DNA of 51,407 nt, taken from Algoriphagus sp. (GTDB lineage: Bacteria > Bacteroidota > Bacteroidia > Cytophagales > Cyclobacteriaceae). Location: contig JAURGC010000002.1 in assembly GCA_030833985.1 (NCBI GenBank), forward strand, positions 1 through 51,407, written 5' to 3'. Below are positions 17,645-26,397 of this stretch, in pieces. The notes beneath the pieces were generated by a model. It was given only the letters and a program-made list of their open reading frames with translations. It was not told the DNA's origin and searched no databases. Position 1 is the stretch's first letter, and each line of letters opens with the position of its first letter. The position numbers were made by a program, and so were the translations under genes.

Positions 17645-18898
17645 TTAATTAAAATCGTCTAAGGCGCTAGAAGCAGATGCCCAAGTCCAGCCAGCAAATG
17701 CTGACTTAGTAGCACCTACGGTATTGGCCTTCAATAGTACTGTGCTTGCATGAACATCTGTGCCGTTACGGAAAGCAGTGGCTAAATTCACTCCATCCTT
17801 AAGAGTAGCCTCTAGTTTGTTAAACACCAATACATTATCCGTATAGTTTTGTACTACAGCAGCATCTGCCAAGGAGAGATCCCCTCTTCCTGCATTGGCT
17901 ACACCATTATAGGTATCCGCTGGAGCGGGAAATCCGAAGAAATAGAGATTTTCAAAAGTTCCTCTTGCTTTAGATCTGAAATCACCAAACTCGGAGGCCG
18001 GGTGGCCTTTTACAGAGCCATTTTTTACAGTGTGAGCAGCAACATATGTCCCCTCTGGACCGTCAATTTCAAGTGCATGGTCTGTGTTTTTCCCGCAAAT
18101 GATCAAGAAGTTGTCAAGTGTGCCAGCCCACGCTTGGTCGGTATCTACTGCATCATCACCAGAGTTCCAGATCAGCGCATTCTTAACCGATACTGTTCCA
18201 CCAAACCACTCGATACCATCGTCTTGATTGGCAACTACTTCAATATTTTCGATTACGGTTCCAGAACCTACACCTCCCAAAGTAAGGCCATTGATCTCGT
18301 TGCCTTCACCAATATTTGCTCCACCATGACGGATAGAAACATATTTCAACACTCCTGAATTATCTGCATCATTTGTTCCACCATACAAACCGTTGGTATC
18401 GGAAGCTGGAATACCTTCAATTTGAATTTCAGTAACCCCGCCGGCAAATGAACCTTTGGCATATCCTAAAATTAATACCCCTCCCCAAAGTCCTTCAAGC
18501 GTTGGATCCATATTGGGAGAAGCGATTTGACCAGGCATTATTTCATCCGCTATCGAAGTGAAAATAATCGGTTGGGATGAAGTTCCTGCTGCATTAATTT
18601 TTGCCCCTCTTGCAATAACCAATGCTGAAGCATTTGCACCAGATCCTACCTCCCCTTTTACAATCACTCCGGGTTGGATGGTGAGAGTAGCACCTGAGGT
18701 AACTGTAATTCTACCGGATAAAACATAAACCTTACCAGTAGCCCAAGTAGTGTTAGTGGTAATATTAGAATTAACAACCACACTAGAGGTAGTTCCCCCT
18801 TCCGTTTCATCGGTTGGTTTATCATTACCTTCAATACAGCCTGTTAACAAGCCACTAACGAGCAGGATTAAGGTTAGCAAGTTTGACCGTTTTTTCAT
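17645..18898 (-). CDS. Surface lipoprotein with predicted parallel beta-helix, partner of the TonB-dependent receptor
   Basis: The 417 residues start with a lipoprotein signal peptide (lipobox LTGC, Cys21) and an acidic, Thr-rich linker. The body has short repeated strands with Gly/Asn turns (VYVLSGRITVTSGATLTIQPG, VIENIEVVANQDDGIEWFGG, VKNALIWNSGDDAVDTDQAW), the look of a right-handed beta-helix. The DDG and DDAVD turns may bind calcium. It is transcribed first, ahead of the TonB-dependent receptor, in the position where SusD would stand, and may capture a ligand at the cell surface for that receptor. The ligand cannot be inferred. No T9SS sorting domain is visible at the C-terminus. Confidence 0.85.
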   Translation of the reverse strand: MKKRSNLLTLILLVSGLLTGCIEGNDKPTDETEGGTTSSVVVNSNITTNTTWATGKVYVLSGRITVTSGATLTIQPGVIVKGEVGSGANASALVIARGAKINAAGTSSQPIIFTSIADEIMPGQIASPNMDPTLEGLWGGVLILGYAKGSFAGGVTEIQIEGIPASDTNGLYGGTNDADNSGVLKYVSIRHGGANIGEGNEINGLTLGGVGSGTVIENIEVVANQDDGIEWFGGTVSVKNALIWNSGDDAVDTDQAWAGTLDNFLIICGKNTDHALEIDGPEGTYVAAHTVKNGSVKGHPASEFGDFRSKARGTFENLYFFGFPAPADTYNGVANAGRGDLSLADAAVVQNYTDNVLVFNKLEATLKDGVNLATAFRNGTDVHASTVLLKANTVGATKSAFAGWTWASASSALDDFN

Positions 18899-19040
18899 AC
18901 GTGTAAAAATTATATTTGGGGTTTTATTTTTTATTACGCTACAAAGGTGTCCTCTTAGTATTACTTTAATGGGAAAATCGAATTACCCTTTTTTTAAAAA
19001 ATAGTGCCTCAATTAACCTGTATTTAACGAACAGGGCATA

Positions 19041-19071
19041 AAAAAAGGCTTTTCATTCGAAAAGCCTTTTT
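19041..19071 (-). terminator. Terminator downstream of the MoxR gene
   Basis: AAAAAGGCTTTTC and GAAAAGCCTTTTT form a long stem around ATTC, and the A-run at 19041-19046 becomes a T-run on the minus strand. It lies about 16 bp past the MoxR stop. The symmetrical A/T flanks could allow action in both directions. Confidence 0.88.
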
Positions 19072-19086
19072 AAAGGGGTTTTGATG

Positions 19087-20058
19087 TTACTTCAATGTTA
19101 AGGACTTGTTGATGGGCACTTTTTCAAGTAATGTTTTAACAAGATCTCGAGTGCTCACCTGATCTGCTTCGGCCTCGTAATTGAGCAAAATACGGTGGTT
19201 CAACACGTCTTCGGCAATTTCTTTGATGTCCTCAGGCAGCACGTAATCTCGCCCATCCATAAAAGCAACCGCCTTCGCCGCCAAATTTAAGTTGATACTG
19301 GCACGAGGTGAAACTCCAAAAAGGATGTATTTCGCTTCGTCCTTCAATCCATAATCCATAGGGAAACGGGTAGCAAAGACTAATTCGATGATGTAATGCT
19401 CCAAAGGCTCTGCCAAGGTGACCTTGTTTATTTGATCCCGGATGTCAAAAATATCCTGCTTTGAAAGAATGGGCTGCACATCGGCAGTATATTGCATGTT
19501 GGACATTCTGCGCATGACCTCCATCTCGTCCGATTTACTCGGGTAATCAATATGTACCTTCATCATAAAACGATCCACCTGAGCTTCCGGAAGGGGATAA
19601 GTGCCTTCCTGATCGACTGGGTTTTGGGTTGCCAACACCAAGAAGGGTCGATCCAAGGGGTAGGTAGTTTCTCCAATGGTTACCTGCTTTTCTTGCATGG
19701 CCTCCAATAGGGCTGACTGCACTTTGGCAGGAGAGCGGTTGACTTCATCCGCCAAGATTACATTCGAAAAAATAGGACCTTTCTTTACCTCAAAATTAGA
19801 GGCCTGCTGATTGTAAATCATTGTTCCAATCAAATCTGCTGGCAACAAATCCGGCGTAAACTGAATTCGATTGAAATCCAAATGGAGTACCTTCGCCAGT
19901 GTATTCACGGTCAAGGTTTTGGCTAGTCCTGGCACCCCTTCCAATAAAATGTGCCCATTGGTAAATAAGCCTATTAACAAGCGATTGATCATCTTGTCTT
20001 GGCCTACTACTACTTTCTTCACTTCCTGAATGACTTCCGCAATTTTTTCCTGATGCAT
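19087..20058 (-). CDS. MoxR-family AAA+ ATPase
   Basis: The 323-residue protein has the Walker A motif GVPGLAKT (41-48), Walker B VILADEVNRSPAKVQSALL and sensor 1 region LATQNP, then a MoxR-type lid (SPRASINLNLAAKA, HRILLNYEA). MoxR ATPases act as chaperones that insert cofactors or assemble complexes, normally with DUF58 and von Willebrand-type partner proteins encoded directly downstream. Here a terminator follows at once, so the usual partners are not in the same transcript. The family is certain; the target is unknown. Confidence 0.93.
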   Translation of the reverse strand: MHQEKIAEVIQEVKKVVVGQDKMINRLLIGLFTNGHILLEGVPGLAKTLTVNTLAKVLHLDFNRIQFTPDLLPADLIGTMIYNQQASNFEVKKGPIFSNVILADEVNRSPAKVQSALLEAMQEKQVTIGETTYPLDRPFLVLATQNPVDQEGTYPLPEAQVDRFMMKVHIDYPSKSDEMEVMRRMSNMQYTADVQPILSKQDIFDIRDQINKVTLAEPLEHYIIELVFATRFPMDYGLKDEAKYILFGVSPRASINLNLAAKAVAFMDGRDYVLPEDIKEIAEDVLNHRILLNYEAEADQVSTRDLVKTLLEKVPINKSLTLK

Positions 20059-20176
20059 GTGACTCGATTTTATAGTATACGTTTTGGCGGAGCTAAATTA
20101 GTTGAATTTGTGCCAATCCCCAATCTTACGTGATCGCAACCGGATTGTCGAGCAAGCCATCCAATTTTAGGAATTT

Positions 20177-20827
20177 TTAAGACCTACGATTAGTTTTTGC
20201 ATTGGCAAACCCAGTCAATCCAAGCGCACGGAAAACTAGCTCTTGACTCAGCTCCCTAACTTCTCCCACCACCATTCCTTCAATGGAGATTTTCTCCATC
20301 GAATAACGGACCAATCGTAAGGTAGGAAAGCCAACTGCAGCGGTCATCTTTCGTACTTGGCGGTTTTTTCCTTCAATCAAGGTTAGGGTGAGCCAGCTAT
20401 CTGGGATAGCTGCTCGATAGCGAATAGGAGGATCTCGGTCGGGAAGAATTGGGGCTTGTTCCAGTAGCTTAACCAAGGCAGGTTTGGTGTGATAGGGCTT
20501 CCCATCCACTTGGATCCTCACACCGGCTTGCAATTGCGCCAAAGCCTGAGGAGTTGGAACGCCCTCCACCTGTACAAAATAGGTGCGCTGGTGTGCAAAT
20601 CGTGGATTGAGCAACTGGTGATTCAATCCTTTATCGTCTGTAAGGAGTAGCAAGCCCTCGCTATCCTTGTCCAAACGTCCCACTGGATATACTTCCTTTG
20701 GGAAATCTTTCAATGATGCTAGAGTAAGACCATCCCCACTAAACTGGGTAAGCATTCCGAAAGGTTTGTAAGCAATAAAATACTGTGGCACGGTAGGATT
20801 ACAGATCAGCTTCCGCAGCCAATGCAA
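20177..20827 (-). CDS. RluE/RsuA-type rRNA large-subunit pseudouridine synthase
   Basis: The protein shows the RsuA/RluB/E/F catalytic signature VGRLDKDSEGLLLLTDD, whose Asp in GRLDKDS is the nucleophile, followed by TYFVQVEG and EGKNRQVRKMTAAVG. The length of about 205-216 residues and the lack of an S4 domain point to the RluE type, which modifies U2457 in 23S rRNA in E. coli. The start is uncertain: ATG at 20827 overlaps the upstream 58-codon gene by 22 bp, while a GTG at 20791 would begin at PQYFIAYKPFGML, as most relatives do, and avoid the overlap. Confidence 0.9.
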   Translation of the reverse strand: MHWLRKLICNPTVPQYFIAYKPFGMLTQFSGDGLTLASLKDFPKEVYPVGRLDKDSEGLLLLTDDKGLNHQLLNPRFAHQRTYFVQVEGVPTPQALAQLQAGVRIQVDGKPYHTKPALVKLLEQAPILPDRDPPIRYRAAIPDSWLTLTLIEGKNRQVRKMTAAVGFPTLRLVRYSMEKISIEGMVVGEVRELSQELVFRALGLTGFANAKTNRRS

Positions 20828-20982
20828 TCAAAATGTGAATCCAGGGGCTTTACTCCCTTGAGCTGCATTTCTAAGTTGTGAATTTGATCCCTAATTTCCA
20901 TGTCAGCAAACATGTCTCCAGTTAATTTTTCTCTTAAGGCTGAAATAGCTTCTTCTAAGGCAAGCAGTTGTTGTTCGGTCAT
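20806..20982 (-). CDS. Conserved-looking 58-residue protein ending in CIGCGS
   Basis: ATG at 20982 to TGA at 20806 encodes 58 residues: a Glu/Leu-rich amphipathic helix (TEQQLLALEEAISALREKL), the segment GDMFADMEIRDQIHNLEMQL, and the terminal FDCIGCGS. From memory, small proteins with this closing motif occur widely in Cytophagales, but I could not check this. The CxxC could bind metal or take part in redox chemistry; the helices suggest a coiled coil. It precedes the pseudouridine synthase on the same strand and the two probably share a transcript. The function is unknown. Confidence 0.75.
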   Translation of the reverse strand: MTEQQLLALEEAISALREKLTGDMFADMEIRDQIHNLEMQLKGVKPLDSHFDCIGCGS

Positions 20983-21002
20983 CACAGTGGTTTTTTGGGT
21001 GA

Positions 21003-21029
21003 AGTAGATTTTTACTTTTAAAAACTACT
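21003..21029. other. Inverted repeat upstream of the 58-codon gene
   Basis: AGTAG and TTTTTA (21003-21014) mirror TAAAAA and CTACT (21019-21029), with a one-base bulge and a CTTT loop. It sits 20 bp before the start of the minus-strand 58-codon gene and could be an operator or an AT-rich hairpin. The remainder of 20983-21117 holds nothing else I can support. Confidence 0.3.
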
Positions 21030-21117
21030 ATTTTATTTAATTCTAATCAAAAATAAGGCCAATTACAGGTCTATTAATTAGCAATTCGTATAAAAAAACT
21101 ACCAATTCTTTTTTCTT

Positions 21118-21125
21118 TAAGTTTG
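21118..21125 (+). promoter_or_regulatory. -7 promoter element for the SulP gene
   Basis: TAAGTTTG is a perfect match to the Bacteroidota -7 consensus TAnnTTTG. It lies 117 bp before the SulP ATG, leaving a leader of about 110 nt. No convincing -33 TTTG was found. Confidence 0.5.
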
Positions 21126-21242
21126 CAGCTCTCTTTTAAGAAAGAGGATGATTCCCCTAAATGAATTCGATCACTAAGCAAGCGCCATTTTATTGCTTCC
21201 CTGATTTCAACTTCACCTACTACAACTAGCTCCTCTATTTTA

Positions 21243-22775
21243 ATGAAAAATTTCTTTAATCTTTTTGACTTTAACCAACGTGTGGACTACAAAACAGAGG
21301 TGCTTTCCGGAGTGACTGTTGCCCTTGCCTTGGTTCCAGAGGCTGTGGCTTTTGCATTTATTGCAGGTCTTTCGCCACTTACTGGCCTGTATGCTGCCTT
21401 TGTGATGGGTTTGGTGACCTCCATTTTGGGTGGTCGCCCAGGCATGATATCTGGAGCTACCGGAGCTATTGCAGTAGTCATCGTCACCCTCGCGGCCACA
21501 CAAGGGGTAGAATACGTCTTTGCGGCAGTTATCCTTTCGGGGCTTATTCAAATTTTAGCAGGAGTGGTAAAACTTGGGAAATTTATTCGCCTAGTACCCC
21601 ATCCCGTCATCTTTGGTTTTGTCAATGGCTTAGCTATTATCATTTTCTTATCCCAACTAGATCAATTTAAAACAAGTGAAGGAGAATGGCTAAGTGGTAC
21701 TTCAGCGTATTCATTTACGGGCCTAGTACTCCTGGCCATGGCTATAATCTGGGGGTTACCCAAATTAACCAAGGCCGTACCAGCAACACTTACCGCTATC
21801 TTAGTCGTATTTGTGGTAGTTGCACTATTTGGTTTGGAAACCAAAACAGTGGGAGATATTGCAAGCATCAAAGGTGAATTCCCTCCCTTTCATATTCCTA
21901 ATCTACCTATCACCTGGGATACCCTCATCCTGATCTTTCCCTACTCCCTCATCATGGCTGGTGTAGGCTTGATTGAATCCCTCCTTACCCTAAACATTGT
22001 AGACGAAATCACCGAAACACGTGGCCGTGGCAACAAGGAAGCCGTAGCACAAGGGCTAGCCAATGTGGTCTCGGGCTTTTTCTCTGGCATGGGCGGTTGT
22101 GCAATGATTGGACAAAGTTTAATCAACATCTCTTCTGGGGCCCGTGCCCGACTTTCTGGCATCGTTGCTTCACTCATGCTTTTGGTATTTATTCGGTTTG
22201 GCTCCAGCCTCATCGAGCAGGTACCCATGGCAGCCCTAACAGGATTAATGATTATGGTAGCCATTGGTACTTTTGAATGGGCTAGCTTAAGAACCTTTAC
22301 CAAAATGCCAAAAAAAGATGTTTTTTTGATGGTCTTGGTTACTGGCGTCACTGCTGTTTTACACAATCTCGCCTTAGCTGTACTAATTGGAGTAGTGCTT
22401 GCTGCCCTATTTTTTGCTTGGGACAACGCCAAAAGAATTCGGGCACGTAAATTTACAGATGATCAGGGAGTAAAACATTACGAGATTTTTGGCCCTTTAT
22501 TTTTTGGTTCAACCAGTGCCTTCGGAGAAAAGTTTGATGTGTACAATGATCCAAAAGAAGTCATCATTGACTTTGCTGAAAGCCGAGTGGTGGATATGTC
22601 CGCCATTGAAGCCTTGAACAAAATTACGGAACGCTATCATAAGGTAGGCAAGAAGGTCCAACTTCGGCATTTAAGCCCAGATTGCCGACGCCTGCTTGCC
22701 AATGCCGATGAACTTATTGAAATAAATATTCTGGAAGACCCAACCTACAAGCTCGCCGTTGATACGCTAGCCTAA
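21243..22775 (+). CDS. SulP-family anion permease with STAS domain
   Basis: The 510 residues comprise about ten to twelve membrane segments (residues 20-395), starting with the SulP signature region (GVTVALALVPEAVAFAFIAG, GLYAAFVMGLVTSILGGRPG). They end with a cytosolic STAS domain (about 405-510; IIDFAESRVVDMSAIEALNK). SulP proteins carry sulfate, bicarbonate or other anions, often with sodium or protons. The conserved GATGAIAVV stretch is present. There is no sulfate-assimilation gene or carbonic anhydrase beside it, so the substrate is undecided. It is monocistronic, with its own -7 element and a hairpin after the stop. Confidence 0.93.
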   Translation: MKNFFNLFDFNQRVDYKTEVLSGVTVALALVPEAVAFAFIAGLSPLTGLYAAFVMGLVTSILGGRPGMISGATGAIAVVIVTLAATQGVEYVFAAVILSGLIQILAGVVKLGKFIRLVPHPVIFGFVNGLAIIIFLSQLDQFKTSEGEWLSGTSAYSFTGLVLLAMAIIWGLPKLTKAVPATLTAILVVFVVVALFGLETKTVGDIASIKGEFPPFHIPNLPITWDTLILIFPYSLIMAGVGLIESLLTLNIVDEITETRGRGNKEAVAQGLANVVSGFFSGMGGCAMIGQSLINISSGARARLSGIVASLMLLVFIRFGSSLIEQVPMAALTGLMIMVAIGTFEWASLRTFTKMPKKDVFLMVLVTGVTAVLHNLALAVLIGVVLAALFFAWDNAKRIRARKFTDDQGVKHYEIFGPLFFGSTSAFGEKFDVYNDPKEVIIDFAESRVVDMSAIEALNKITERYHKVGKKVQLRHLSPDCRRLLANADELIEINILEDPTYKLAVDTLA

Positions 22776-22780
22776 TCTTT

Positions 22781-22808
22781 ATTGGATAGAAAAAACGGTT
22801 TTTCCAAT
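22781..22808 (+). terminator. Hairpin downstream of the SulP gene
   Basis: ATTGGA (22781-22786) pairs with TCCAAT (22803-22808), enclosing an A-run/T-run stem around CGG. It begins 5 bp after the SulP stop. No T-run follows the stem, so termination is likely but not certain. Confidence 0.6.
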
Positions 22809-22895
22809 AGTACCACCTCACTTCCCTTAAAGTAGAGGATTCAAGCTACCTAAGAATCCTCCAGTGATTTTCTTTCTAGGAACGGCCAATTCTTC

Positions 22896-22903
22896 TATCT
22901 TTG
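22896..22903 (+). promoter_or_regulatory. -7 promoter element for ileS-lspA
   Basis: TATCTTTG is a perfect match to TAnnTTTG and predicts a start near 22910, giving a leader of about 100 nt before the ileS GTG. I saw no T-box-like structure in that leader. Confidence 0.6.
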
Positions 22904-23012
22904 TGCCTTGTTTTGAGCCGAATGCCCAGTCAAATTGACGAAGTATTCTCGATTCCTTTTTCTTTAAAAAAAGGGAAAACAAACTTTTCTTTATTCCACC
23001 AGAATAGACGCA

Positions 23013-26000
23013 GTGAAAACGTACCAGGAATTTAAGCAGGTTGACTACCCCCATATCGGCGAGTCAATTCTTCAGTATTGGAAAGAAAATCTGATTTTCG
23101 AGAAATCCATCTCCAACCGAGAAGGAGCCAAAACCTTTACTTTTTTTGAAGGACCCCCTTCTGCCAACGGTACACCCGGTATCCACCATGTCATGGCGCG
23201 TACCCTCAAGGATATCTTTTGCCGCTACAAAACCCTGCGTGGATTTCAAGTCAAACGAAAAGGGGGATGGGATACACACGGACTTCCTGTGGAACTTCAA
23301 GTAGAAAAGGAGTTAGGCATCACCAAAGAAGATATTGGGAAAACAATCACCGTCGCTGAGTACAATAAAAAGTGCCGGGAAACGGTCATGCGTTTCAAAA
23401 ATGAATGGGACGAACTCACCGAAAAAATCGGCTATTGGGTGGACCTAGAAGATCCCTACATCACTTTTGATTCCAACTACATCGAGTCCCTTTGGCATCT
23501 CCTCAAGCAACTTTACGACAAAGGCCTACTCTACAAAGGCTATACCATACAACCCTTCTCTCCCGCAGCCGGCACGGGATTAAGTTCGCACGAGCTCAAT
23601 CAGCCTGGCTGCTACCGCGAAGTAAAAGACACCTCGATAACTGGTCAGTTTAAACTCAAGGGACAAAACAACACCTACATCCTTGCCTGGACCACTACCC
23701 CCTGGACCTTGCCTTCCAACTCGGCCCTAGCCATCGGAGAAAACCTTGATTATGTCAAGGTACGCACCTTCAATCCCTACACCCACCTACCTGTGGATGT
23801 GATTTTGGCAAAAGCAAGAGTGTCCTCCTACTTTTCTTCGAAAGCCGCAGAATTGCCTCTGGAAGACTACCAGGCTGGAGACAAACTGATTCCTTACCAA
23901 CTACTGGAAGAGTTTAAAGGAAAAACCATGATCGGCTGGGAATACGAGCAGCTGCTGCCAATACCAGGCTTGGCCCTTCCGCATCCTGCCTTTACGGTAG
24001 TTGCTGGGGATTACGTAACCACCGAAGACGGTACGGGGATTGTGCATTTGGCTAAAGCCTTTGGTGCCGATGACTTCCGTACCCTCGTGCAACAAAAAGT
24101 GCCTGGCATCTTTGTGCAAGATGAGCATGGCAACGAGGTGCCTGTCGTAGACCGTCAAGGTAAATTCCTTCCCATCGTTGGCGAGTACCTAGTGGCCAAG
24201 ATGCAAGAGCATGGGATTAGCGCGCACAAGACCTTTGGTCCGAATGATTTCTACGTCAAAAACTACACGCAGGATGACGAGACCGCTTCAGATTACAAAA
24301 ACACGGATGTCATCTTGTCTATCCTCCTTAAAAATGAGAACAAGGCCTTTAAGGTCGAAAAATACGAACACAGCTACCCACATTGCTGGAGAACAGACAA
24401 GCCTATCCTCTATTACCCACTCGAAAGCTGGTTTATCAAAACCACTGCCTACAAGGACCGCATGGTGGAACTCAACAAAACCATCCAATGGAAACCGGAG
24501 GCCACAGGCACTGGTAGATTTGGAAACTGGCTGGAAAATCTAGTAGACTGGAACTTGAGCCGCTCCCGTTTTTGGGGCACTCCACTCCCCATCTGGAGAA
24601 CGGCCGATGGTACAGAAGAAAAATGTATTGGCTCCATTGTGGAGCTGCAAGCAGAAATCGATAAATCTGTAGCCGCAGGCTTCATGACGTCATCTCCGTA
24701 CGCAGGAAAGGAACTAGACCTACACCGTCCTTATGTGGATGAGGTAATCTTACAATCTCCCAAAGGACAAAAAATGTTCCGTGAAACCGACTTGATAGAT
24801 GTTTGGTTTGACTCAGGTGCTATGCCTTATGCTCAATGGCACTATCCATTTGAAAACAAGGACGTCTTTGAAGCTAACTTCCCTGCAGATTACATTGCTG
24901 AAGGAGTGGATCAGACAAGAGGCTGGTTCTTTACACTTCATGCTTTGTCGGTGATGCTATTTGACAGCGTATCCTTTAAAAATGTCATTGCCAACGGCTT
25001 GGTGCTAGACAAAAATGGAAACAAAATGTCCAAGCGCCTCGGTAATGCTGTTGATCCCTTTAAAACCCTGAAGGAGTACGGACCCGATGCCTTGCGCTGG
25101 TACTTACTTAGCAATGCCAACCCTTGGGACAACCTAAAATTCAATTTAGACGGGGTCACCGAAGTGCAACGCCGCTTCTTTGGTACCCTTCAGAATACCT
25201 ACAACTTCTTTGCCTTATATGCCAACCTCGATGCCTTCATCTATCGAGAGGAAGTAGCCATTCCAGTGCAAGCGAGAACGGAACTAGACCAATGGATCCT
25301 GTCGAAGTTGCAGTCCCTCATTCTAGAAGTGGAAACAGCCATGGATGGCTACGATGCCACCAAGGCAACCCGTGCGATTCAAAATTTCACAGTAGATCAA
25401 CTGTCCAACTGGTACGTTCGCCTCGCTCGCAAGAGATTCTGGAGAGGAGACATGCAGGAAGATAAGCAGGCGGCTTACGAAACCCTTTACGAATGCCTCT
25501 TTACCCTCAGCCAACTCATGGCTTCTTTTGCACCTTTCTATGCAGATTGGTTGTACAAAAACTTGACTGAAACAGGAGAGATAGGCAAGGAATCCGTGCA
25601 CTTGACCAATTGGAATACCGCCAATAAGAACCTTATTAATCCTGACTTGGAAACAAGCATGGAGTTGGCGCAGACGATCTCTTCCCTAGTACACTCCCTT
25701 CGGAAAAAAGAAAAAATGAAGGTGCGTCAGCCTTTGCAGCGCATTCTAGTACCAGTGCTTTCCGAAAAATTCAGATCTCAAGTAGCCCATGTGGCAGAGC
25801 TGATCCAAACGGAAGTCAACATCAAGGCCATCGAATATTTGGACGATGCATCGGGCATTTTGGTGAAGCAAATAAAACCTAATTTACCCGTATTGGGGAA
25901 GAAATTGGGACCAAAAATGCGTTTTGTAGTCGCTGCCTTGCAGGATTGGGGAGCTGCAGAAATTAACCAAATTGAGCGGGAAGGACATTACCTACTTTCG

Positions 26001-26387
26001 ATAGAAGGAGAACAAATCGAGTTGTCACTCGATGAAGTATTGATCAGCTCCCAGGATATCCCTGGCTGGTCAGTAGCTTCTGATCAGGGAGTAACTGTCG
26101 CATTGGATGTAACTCTGACCGAAGAATTGAAGCAGGAGGGGGTAGCCCGAGATTTGGTCAACCGTATCCAAAACCTCCGGAAGGACCTTGGGCTGGAGGT
26201 ACAGGACAAAATCAACCTCCTCGTTTCAGATAGCAACCCCGTAGTGAATGCTTCCATCGCTTTGTTTGGAGGATATATTCAGGAAGAAACGCAGGCTATC
26301 TCTCTATCGGTAGGCAACTTAGAGGGGGAAGCAACCGTTTTGGATATGGATGATTTTGAATTGGCTGTGCGCCTAATAAAGGCATAA
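23013..26387 (+). CDS. ileS: Isoleucine--tRNA ligase with swapped GIHH signature
   Basis: The 1124-residue class I synthetase charges tRNA-Ile. It has EGPPSANGTPGIHH (46-59) at the first ATP-binding signature, where the usual HxGH reads G56-I57-H58-H59, and KMSKR at 671-675. The WDTHGLPVELQVEK segment, the editing-domain threonine-rich TWTTTPWTLPSN and the long C-terminal tRNA-binding region place it with the long, eukaryote-like IleS2 group. The start is GTG at 23013: it follows a -7 element and no nearby in-frame ATG gives a better N-terminus. lspA follows after 10 bp. The swapped signature is the form I recall being reported for mupirocin-hyper-resistant IleS2 enzymes. Confidence 0.97.
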   Translation: MKTYQEFKQVDYPHIGESILQYWKENLIFEKSISNREGAKTFTFFEGPPSANGTPGIHHVMARTLKDIFCRYKTLRGFQVKRKGGWDTHGLPVELQVEKELGITKEDIGKTITVAEYNKKCRETVMRFKNEWDELTEKIGYWVDLEDPYITFDSNYIESLWHLLKQLYDKGLLYKGYTIQPFSPAAGTGLSSHELNQPGCYREVKDTSITGQFKLKGQNNTYILAWTTTPWTLPSNSALAIGENLDYVKVRTFNPYTHLPVDVILAKARVSSYFSSKAAELPLEDYQAGDKLIPYQLLEEFKGKTMIGWEYEQLLPIPGLALPHPAFTVVAGDYVTTEDGTGIVHLAKAFGADDFRTLVQQKVPGIFVQDEHGNEVPVVDRQGKFLPIVGEYLVAKMQEHGISAHKTFGPNDFYVKNYTQDDETASDYKNTDVILSILLKNENKAFKVEKYEHSYPHCWRTDKPILYYPLESWFIKTTAYKDRMVELNKTIQWKPEATGTGRFGNWLENLVDWNLSRSRFWGTPLPIWRTADGTEEKCIGSIVELQAEIDKSVAAGFMTSSPYAGKELDLHRPYVDEVILQSPKGQKMFRETDLIDVWFDSGAMPYAQWHYPFENKDVFEANFPADYIAEGVDQTRGWFFTLHALSVMLFDSVSFKNVIANGLVLDKNGNKMSKRLGNAVDPFKTLKEYGPDALRWYLLSNANPWDNLKFNLDGVTEVQRRFFGTLQNTYNFFALYANLDAFIYREEVAIPVQARTELDQWILSKLQSLILEVETAMDGYDATKATRAIQNFTVDQLSNWYVRLARKRFWRGDMQEDKQAAYETLYECLFTLSQLMASFAPFYADWLYKNLTETGEIGKESVHLTNWNTANKNLINPDLETSMELAQTISSLVHSLRKKEKMKVRQPLQRILVPVLSEKFRSQVAHVAELIQTEVNIKAIEYLDDASGILVKQIKPNLPVLGKKLGPKMRFVVAALQDWGAAEINQIEREGHYLLSIEGEQIELSLDEVLISSQDIPGWSVASDQGVTVALDVTLTEELKQEGVARDLVNRIQNLRKDLGLEVQDKINLLVSDSNPVVNASIALFGGYIQEETQAISLSVGNLEGEATVLDMDDFELAVRLIKA

Positions 26388-26397
26388 CGTTTTATAC

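Noticed and set aside
21941-22432. 163-residue minus-strand frame inside the SulP gene
   Set aside because: It mirrors the membrane-segment codons of SulP and is a shadow of that gene.
22910-23012. Possible T-box or riboswitch leader before ileS
   Set aside because: I found no T-box core or stable specifier-type stem, and T-box control is not expected in Bacteroidota.
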